Below, in pieces: positions 5,221 to 6,180 of a stretch of 6,180 nucleotides of DNA. The number at the start of each line of letters is the position of its first letter. The stretch's first letter is position 1. The position numbers and the translations under genes were made by a program. The stretch is from Dehalococcoidales bacterium (lineage in GTDB: Bacteria > Chloroflexota > Dehalococcoidia > Dehalococcoidales > Fen-1064), in the NCBI GenBank assembly GCA_028713395.1, contig JAQTOJ010000118.1:1-6180 (forward strand). The letters run 5' to 3'. The notes under the pieces were generated by a model, which made no database searches, was not told where the DNA came from, and was given only the letters and a program-made list of their open reading frames with translations.

Positions 5221-5240
5221 ATTCCCGCTTTCGCGGGAAT
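5221..5240. repeat. REP-like palindrome beside the IS element
   Basis: ATTCCCGC (5221-5228) and GCGGGAAT (5233-5240) form a perfect 8-bp stem around TTTC. The ATTCCCGC...GCGGGAATG style is common among intergenic palindromic repeats. A smaller GCCC-TTC-GGGC hairpin at 5201-5211 lies between it and the IS left-end hairpin. Confidence 0.6.
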
Positions 5241-5251
5241 GGATTGAAATC

Positions 5252-5287
5252 AACAGAGAGAGATACGAATACGCATCTCTCTCTGTT
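5252..5287. repeat. Long perfect inverted repeat upstream of the solute-binding lipoprotein gene
   Basis: AACAGAGAGAGAT (5252-5264) and ATCTCTCTCTGTT (5275-5287) are perfectly complementary over 13 bp. The stem can extend after one A-C mismatch by two pairs around an AATA loop. The arms are GA/CT repeats, unlike the GC-rich repeats beside it. No T-run follows on the plus strand. It may be a regulator site, a transcript-ending structure or another repeat type; the sequence alone does not say. Confidence 0.55.
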
Positions 5288-5294
5288 CTCTATT

Positions 5295-5322
5295 CCCATC
5301 CCCAACCTGATCGGGGATCCAA
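5295..5322. repeat. Interspersed palindromic repeat, family A, copy 2
   Basis: ATCCCC (5298-5303) and GGGGAT (5313-5318) form the stem; the flank CCAA matches copy 1 at 2391-2418. Aligned without gaps, 21 of 28 bases agree. The differences include a G-C pair in copy 1 that is C-G here, so that stem pair is kept by a double change, while the next pair inward is broken. Confidence 0.5.
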
Positions 5323-5331
5323 AGCCCGCCA

Positions 5332-5372
5332 CCCTGATATTGCTTCGTCCGCCTGAGCGGATTCGCAATCAC
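5332..5372 (-). repeat. Interspersed repeat, family B, copy 2 (opposite orientation)
   Basis: Read on the minus strand it begins GTGATTGCGAA, continues with TCCGC-TCAG-GCGGA and GACGAAGCAAT, and ends near ATCAGGG. It shares the ATTGCGAA and GACGAAG blocks with copy 1 at 3887-3955. On the plus strand ATTGC (5339-5343) pairs with GCAAT (5365-5369) around the inner stem TCCGC (5348-5352) with GCGGA (5357-5361). Confidence 0.45.
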
Positions 5373-5391
5373 AGAAGAACCACCCGGCTCT

Positions 5392-5419
5392 TTTACCAAA
5401 CCATCGATTGTGCTATATT
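5392..5419 (+). promoter_or_regulatory. Putative promoter of the solute-binding lipoprotein gene, very close to its start
   Basis: TTTACC (5392-5397) and TATATT (5414-5419) are 16 bases apart, with TG at 5411-5412 making an extended -10. Six bases separate the -10 box from ATG 5426, so the expected first transcribed base is at or beside the A of the start codon: a leaderless message. No Shine-Dalgarno is present. Confidence 0.5.
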
Positions 5420-5425
5420 ATGGTT

Positions 5426-6180
5426 ATGCATTCCTTAAAAAAGTCCGCGTTAGCATTAATCCTGGCTTTGCTGATCATCCTTCCGCTGGTATTGACCGGC
5501 TGTCCCGCGCCCACTCCCGGCTCCACCAACACAACCACTCCCTCTTCCTCAACGGCGTCGAACTCCACCCCTTCCGGCACGCTCAACTTATACGGCACCG
5601 ACCCCTACACCCTGGACCCCGCTACTTCCAGCGAGGCGACTTCCGGCGAATACATCATGCAGATTTTCAGCGGGCTGCTGACACTGGATGCCAATTTGAA
5701 CCCCGTCGCCGATATTGCCAAAAGCTGGACAATCAGTCCTGACGGTAAGGTGTATACCTTTACCCTGAGACAGGATGTGAAATTCCACGATGGCCGTCCG
5801 GTCACCGCCGCTGATTTCAAGTACTCCTGGGAGCGCGCCTGTAATCCCGCTACAGCCTCGGCCACCGCCGGTACCTACCTTGGGGATATTGTCGGCGCTA
5901 AAGAGATGCTGGCAGGCAGCACAACCTCGCTCAGCGGGTTAAAAGTGGTGAACGACTACACTCTACAGGTCACCATCGATAAAGCGAAGTCCTACTTCCT
6001 GGATAAAATGGCCTTTGTCGCCACCTTTGTGGTGGATAAAAATAATGTTACCAGCGGCGAATGGTGGCGCAAGCCCAACGGCACCGGGCCTTTCAAGCTG
6101 AAAAACTGGGTAAACGATACCTCGCTGGTGCTGGAGAGAAACGCCGCTTTTTACGGCGAAAAAGCCAAAGTCAACAGCGT
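5426..6180 (+). CDS. ABC transporter family 5 solute-binding lipoprotein (oligopeptide/dipeptide type), 5' part
   Basis: The frame is open from ATG 5426 to the window end, giving 251 codons of a protein usually 500-600 residues long. The N-terminus is a lipoprotein signal: basic start (MHSLKK), hydrophobic core (residues 7-22) and lipobox LTGC with lipidated C26. A Thr/Ser/Pro-rich linker (27-50) follows, as in surface lipoproteins tethered to the membrane. The mature domain begins with GTLNLYGTDPYTLDP and shows the family 5 signature around residues 99-140 (KSWTISPDGKVYTF, then LRQDVKFHDGRPVTAADF and KYSWER), and later GTGPFKLKNW. Such proteins bind peptides, nickel, sugars or other solutes for an ABC importer; permease and ATPase genes, if linked, would lie beyond the window. 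The ligand cannot be told. Translation may be leaderless. Confidence 0.92.
   Translation, partial: MHSLKKSALALILALLIILPLVLTGCPAPTPGSTNTTTPSSSTASNSTPSGTLNLYGTDPYTLDPATSSEATSGEYIMQIFSGLLTLDANLNPVADIAKSWTISPDGKVYTFTLRQDVKFHDGRPVTAADFKYSWERACNPATASATAGTYLGDIVGAKEMLAGSTTSLSGLKVVNDYTLQVTIDKAKSYFLDKMAFVATFVVDKNNVTSGEWWRKPNGTGPFKLKNWVNDTSLVLERNAAFYGEKAKVNS

Larger units (their letters stand above)
5212..5425. other. Hairpin-rich non-coding stretch between the IS element and the lipoprotein gene
   Basis: No believable gene is present. It holds a row of palindromes (5221-5240, 5252-5287, 5295-5322, 5332-5372) and then the promoter of the lipoprotein gene. Short ORFs across it lack start signals and protein-like composition. 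Confidence 0.6.

Noticed and set aside
5201..5372. CRISPR-like array in the hairpin-rich spacer
   Set aside because: The palindromes differ in sequence and spacing; there are no regular direct repeats or unique spacers and no cas genes.
5252..5425. Riboswitch or T-box leader of the lipoprotein gene
   Set aside because: The likely promoter lies downstream of these hairpins (5392-5419), so they would not be in the gene's transcript, and no known riboswitch core was recognised.
5410..5742. Plus-strand ORF overlapping the start of the lipoprotein gene
   Set aside because: It is in another frame of a clear signal-peptide and family 5 binding-protein sequence.

Overview
This window looks like a piece of a bacterial chromosome with moderate to high GC. 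A hand count gives about 57% GC over 2521-2640, inside the longest gene. One AT-rich patch stands out at about 34% GC over 481-600. The gene set suggests an anaerobic or deep-branching bacterium, possibly Chloroflexota/Dehalococcoidia: a RadC-family protein, DUF4389, an NDP-forming acyl-CoA synthetase alpha chain, two metallophosphoesterases, an IS200-type transposase and a family 5 solute-binding lipoprotein. That placement is inference from gene types and repeat style only; no rRNA or marker gene is present.

Layout. At 2-310 is the C-terminal half of a RadC-family JAB/JAMM protein, cut by the window edge. From 311 to 1057 comes an AT-rich island with a 28-codon mini-ORF and two overlapping membrane-protein ORFs in different frames, perhaps one gene broken by a frameshift. 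A good sigma-70-type promoter (1085-1113) and a clear Shine-Dalgarno then drive a small DUF4389 membrane protein (1156-1461), closed by a hairpin terminator (1484-1526). An SbcD/Mre11-like metallophosphoesterase follows (1563-2303). After a repeat-bearing spacer comes the 467-residue acyl-CoA synthetase (ADP-forming) alpha-type protein (2473-3876). It converges on a minus-strand YfcE/MJ0936-like phosphoesterase (3994-4545) across a spacer holding palindromic repeats.

A minimal IS200/IS605 insertion sequence with only tnpA (minus strand, 4707-5135) and subterminal hairpins at both ends lies at 4685-5195. It sits beside a roughly 215-bp non-coding stretch (5212-5425) packed with hairpins. The window ends inside an ABC-transporter solute-binding lipoprotein (5426 to past the end).

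The genes do not form one obvious pathway. Most are separate transcription units with their own promoters. The most interesting sequence-level patterns are: promoters placed so close to the start codon that three genes may be leaderless or nearly so; two families of interspersed palindromic repeats, one pair showing a compensatory stem change; a phosphoesterase with Asp in place of the usual motif Asn; and the possibly frameshifted AT-rich membrane gene. I saw no convincing new multi-gene system.
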